From assembly GCA_003212345.1 (NCBI GenBank), contig QCPZ01000003.1, forward strand, positions 82,287 through 146,286: 64,000 nt of DNA. Direction: 5' to 3'. Shown here piece after piece: positions 61,073-64,000 of the stretch (the stretch's first letter is position 1; each line of letters opens with the position of its first letter). Origin of the DNA: SAR116 cluster bacterium AG-447-A06. Its GTDB lineage: Bacteria > Pseudomonadota > Alphaproteobacteria > Puniceispirillales > Puniceispirillaceae. Below the pieces are notes generated by a model. The model saw only the letters and a program-made list of their open reading frames with translations, was not told the DNA's origin and did not search any database. The translations under genes were made by a program, and so were the position numbers.

Positions 61073-63961
61073 ATGAGCGAAAAGGGGAGATTGGTTCTGG
61101 TTGATGGCTCTGGATATATTTTCCGGGCCTTTCACGCATTGCCACCAATGTCTCGTGCCGATGGCACACCAGTTAACGCGGTTTACGGCTTTACCGCAAT
61201 GTTGATGAAGCTAGTCGACGATTTGAAGCCAGAACACGTAGCCGTTGTATTTGATGTTGCCCGCAAAACCTTCCGGTCAGATATCTATGCTGGCTACAAG
61301 GCTAATCGTTCCGAGCCGCCGGAAGACCTTGTTCCGCAGTTCTCGCTTGTGCGTGAAGCAACCAAAGCTCTCAGCCTTCCACTTTTAGAAGCTCCGGGTT
61401 TCGAGGCCGACGACTTGATTGCAACTTATGCTGGTATAGCCGAGAATGCTGGTCTTGCCACCTTGATTGTGTCGTCTGATAAGGATTTAATGCAGCTTGT
61501 TCGTGGCGATGTAACGATGCTCGATCCTATGAAGCAACGCCGGATTGGTGCTGATGAAGTTTTTGAACGGTTTGGTGTGCCGCCAGAAAAAGTGATTGAC
61601 GTGCAGGCGCTTGCCGGAGACTCAACTGACAATGTGCCTGGCGTGCCGGGCATTGGTGTTAAAACTGCCGCAGAGTTAATCCAAAACTTTGGTGACCTCG
61701 ATACATTGCTGGCTCAAGCTGAGACAATTAAACAACCCAAACGTCGTGAAAACCTTCTCAATTTTTCAGAGCAGGCAAGAATCTCGCGTCAGCTTGTAAC
61801 ACTTCGTGATGACGCACCAACGCCACTTGATCTATCTGAATTGGTTACGCCACCGCGTGATATCGTTCGTTTGGCCACTTTTTTAAAAGATCAGGGATTC
61901 AACCGTCTGTTAGTCCGTATTGGTCTTGATAATGGTGTTTCCACCGGTGCTTCCAATCTTCAGAAAGATGTTGAAATGCGCGGTGCCGTTCGCTCAATGG
62001 CCGCAAGCCCTTTAACAGCTGAAAAAGGGGATAGTCCGTTGGCGGCAGCGCCTTTAATTGACGCGGTATCAGCGGATGATATTGATTACCAGCTGATTAC
62101 AGATCGTGACGCGCTCGCCCAGTTTTTGGCAGCAGCCGTGGCACAGGGCTTTCTTTGCGTTGATACAGAAACCACTGGATTAAATGCCGCCGTTGCAGAT
62201 CTTGTTGGGGTGGCGATGGCATTGGCGCCGGGCAAGGCTTGCTATGTGCCGCTTCGTCATGGTGCGTTAGCATTTGATGTCGGTGGTATTCAAGGAGGAC
62301 TGGATTTTTCTGTGCCTTTCCTTGGTTCCTATCCGCAAATTCCGTTTGCGGTGGCGATAGATATGTTGCGGCCGGTATTTGAAGATCCAGCGGTGCTGAA
62401 GATTGGGCATAACCTGAAGTATGACTCGCACGTGCTCAGCTGGCCGCGTAATGGTGGGATAAAATTAAATCCGGTCGATGATACAATGTGCCTGTCTTAC
62501 GTGCTAGATGGCGGTCGCGTTGGTGGGCACTCGATGGATTATCTGGCAAAGCACTGGCTAGATTACGATACCATCAAATTTTCTGATATATGTGGTAAAG
62601 GGGCAAAGCAGGTGCCGTTTGGCTCACTTTCTCCCGAGGCGGCGCTGGATTATGCGGCTGAAGATGCCGATATCACCCTACGGCTTTGGCATCTGTTTAA
62701 GCCACGCCTTGGCAAGGAACGGTTGGCATCGGTTTACGAAAAGCTGGAACGGCCGCTTATTCCGATTTTGGCTGAAATGGAGGCAGAAGGCATCACCGTT
62801 GACCGCACGATACTAGCTAGGATGTCGAATGATTTTGCCAGTCGTATGAATTCATTCCAATTGGAAATTTACCAGCTGGCTGGTGTGGAATTTAATATCG
62901 CATCGCCAAAACAGCTTGGTGAAATCCTCTTTGTCAAGATGGGGCTTGAGGGCGGTAAAAAAGCTAAGACGGGAGCATTCTCGACATCGGCTGATGTACT
63001 GGAAGATTTGGCCGCATCAGGGGTTGAGATTGCTTCCAAGGTTTTGGAGTGGCGCCACCTGGCAAAGTTAAAATCCACCTATGCTGATGCCCTTGTCGAG
63101 TCCATACTGCCAACGACCGGGCGAGTTCATACCTCATTTTCGATGGTCGGTGCCAACACTGGTAGGTTATCATCATCCGACCCAAATGTGCAGAATATCC
63201 CCATTCGTACTGCCGAAGGCCGACAAATCCGTAATGCTTTCGTCGCCGCGCCTGGGTGCAAGTTAATCTCGGCTGACTACTCTCAAATTGAATTGCGGCT
63301 GGTTGCGCATGTGGCGGGCGAGGCATCAATGATTGATGCCTTTCATGCTGGCATAGATATTCATGCCCGGACCGCATCTGAAGTTTTTGGCGTGCCGATT
63401 CATGCAATGGATGGTGAGACAAGACGCCGGGCCAAAGCGATTAATTTTGGCATAATTTATGGTATTTCAGCCTTTGGACTGGCCCGTCAGTTGGGTATCT
63501 CGCGGGGCGAGGCGAGTGATTATATCAATGCCTACTTTAAAAATTTTCCAGGCATTATGGATTACATGGAGCGGATTAAAGTTGAAGCCCGCGAGGATGG
63601 ATTTGTGGAAACACTTTTTGGCCGACGCATTCATATTTCCGGCTTTGCTGGCGGCAATCAGGCTATGCGCGGCTTTGCGGAGCGACAGGCAATCAACGCG
63701 CCCATCCAAGGGAGTGCTGCTGATATTATCAAGAGGGCAATGATTCGGATTCCTGCAGCTTTAAGCGACGCGGGCTTTGCTACTAAAATGCTTCTCCAGG
63801 TGCATGATGAATTGATTTTTGAGGGCCCTGAAGTGGAAGCAAAAGCCGTAACTGCACTGATTACCAATATTATGGAAACAGCCGCGGATCCGGTGTTGAA
63901 ACTTGCTGTCCCCATTGTAGCTGAGGCGGGTATTGCGGATAGCTGGGCCGATGCTCACTAG
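61073..63961 (+). CDS. polA: DNA polymerase I
   Basis: A 962-residue enzyme for Okazaki-fragment processing and repair. Domain 1 is the 5'-3' exonuclease (FRAFHALPPMSRADGTPVNA, SSDKDLMQLV, GVPGIGVKTAAELI). Domain 2 is the 3'-5' exonuclease from about residue 345, with the intact CVDTETTGLN metal motif and later HNLKYDSHVL and YAAEDADIT, so proofreading should be active. Domain 3 is the polymerase: motif A DYSQIELRLVAHVAG, motif B RRRAKAINFGIIYG, motif C LQVHDELIFEGP. Complete in the window; the stop is at 63959-63961. Confidence 0.97.
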   Translation: MSEKGRLVLVDGSGYIFRAFHALPPMSRADGTPVNAVYGFTAMLMKLVDDLKPEHVAVVFDVARKTFRSDIYAGYKANRSEPPEDLVPQFSLVREATKALSLPLLEAPGFEADDLIATYAGIAENAGLATLIVSSDKDLMQLVRGDVTMLDPMKQRRIGADEVFERFGVPPEKVIDVQALAGDSTDNVPGVPGIGVKTAAELIQNFGDLDTLLAQAETIKQPKRRENLLNFSEQARISRQLVTLRDDAPTPLDLSELVTPPRDIVRLATFLKDQGFNRLLVRIGLDNGVSTGASNLQKDVEMRGAVRSMAASPLTAEKGDSPLAAAPLIDAVSADDIDYQLITDRDALAQFLAAAVAQGFLCVDTETTGLNAAVADLVGVAMALAPGKACYVPLRHGALAFDVGGIQGGLDFSVPFLGSYPQIPFAVAIDMLRPVFEDPAVLKIGHNLKYDSHVLSWPRNGGIKLNPVDDTMCLSYVLDGGRVGGHSMDYLAKHWLDYDTIKFSDICGKGAKQVPFGSLSPEAALDYAAEDADITLRLWHLFKPRLGKERLASVYEKLERPLIPILAEMEAEGITVDRTILARMSNDFASRMNSFQLEIYQLAGVEFNIASPKQLGEILFVKMGLEGGKKAKTGAFSTSADVLEDLAASGVEIASKVLEWRHLAKLKSTYADALVESILPTTGRVHTSFSMVGANTGRLSSSDPNVQNIPIRTAEGRQIRNAFVAAPGCKLISADYSQIELRLVAHVAGEASMIDAFHAGIDIHARTASEVFGVPIHAMDGETRRRAKAINFGIIYGISAFGLARQLGISRGEASDYINAYFKNFPGIMDYMERIKVEAREDGFVETLFGRRIHISGFAGGNQAMRGFAERQAINAPIQGSAADIIKRAMIRIPAALSDAGFATKMLLQVHDELIFEGPEVEAKAVTALITNIMETAADPVLKLAVPIVAEAGIADSWADAH

Positions 63962-64000
63962 GCAAATTTTGGCCGCATTATGTCGATTTTCTGCCCTATA

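Noticed and set aside
62964..63422. 152-residue reverse-strand reading frame inside polA
   Set aside because: Antisense shadow of the polymerase domain with no family features.

Overview
The window looks like chromosomal DNA of a marine, heterotrophic alphaproteobacterium. The evidence is a TAXI-type TRAP transporter, a DMSP-demethylase-like GcvT protein, a non-pyrrolysine MttB homologue, a four-subunit sarcosine oxidase, the HutF branch of histidine degradation, and many flavin-dependent amine/amino-acid oxidoreductases. A SAR116/Puniceispirillales-like or roseobacter-like lineage would fit, but that is inference; no rRNA gene is present. Coding density is high. No phage, integrase, transposase or CRISPR array was seen.

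Layout. (1) 1-9.8 kb: a LysR gene cut by the left edge, divergent from a TAXI receptor/fused TRAP permease operon that continues through a cupin, two DadA-like flavoproteins and a three-subunit dehydrogenase (2Fe-2S + FAD/NAD + FAD subunits, as in hydroxyproline/opine dehydrogenases). A convergent PuuB-like oxidase follows. (2) 11.3-20.6 kb: a small secreted protein, a DMT exporter, then a minus-strand operon (FMN hydroxyacid dehydrogenase, ThDP enzyme, transthyretin-like protein, DmdA-like protein) divergent from a LysR gene, followed by an MttB-like methyltransferase with a peptidase E homologue. (3) 20.9-27.2 kb: a dipeptide-type ABC transporter with a fused double ATPase and a signal-less SBP-3 protein. 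(4) 27.2-32.3 kb: looser, AT-richer accessory DNA with an NTF2-like protein, a frameshifted aldehyde dehydrogenase and four unrecognised genes. (5) 32.3-43.3 kb: histidine utilisation (hutC-hutF divergent from hutI-hutH-hutU, with a palindromic HutC-type operator between) and a polar amino-acid ABC transporter. (6) 43.4-53.5 kb: a LysR gene, a DoeB-like deacylase, a VanA-like Rieske oxygenase, and an operon running AhpD-like / M29-NicX-like / soxB-soxD-soxA-soxG. (7) 53.9-64 kb: nitroreductase, two small membrane proteins, an S1 sulfatase with a CHMI-like tautomerase, an asparaginase, tRNA-Arg(CCG), an orphan ABC ATPase, a zf-CHCC protein and polA.

Together the genes describe uptake (one TRAP and two ABC systems) and oxidative or methyl-transfer breakdown of amino acids, N-methylated amines and probably DMSP-like compounds. 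One-carbon units would enter the folate pool through DmdA-like and SoxA GcvT domains, and ammonia would be released by the hut and oxidase enzymes. The least explained parts are the LysR-divergent hydroxyacid/ThDP/transthyretin/DmdA operon, the TRAP-linked flavoprotein operon, and the two unassigned genes ahead of soxBDAG. Each of the three transporter binding-protein genes that sits upstream of its membrane components is followed by a strong hairpin, which suggests differential expression within those operons.
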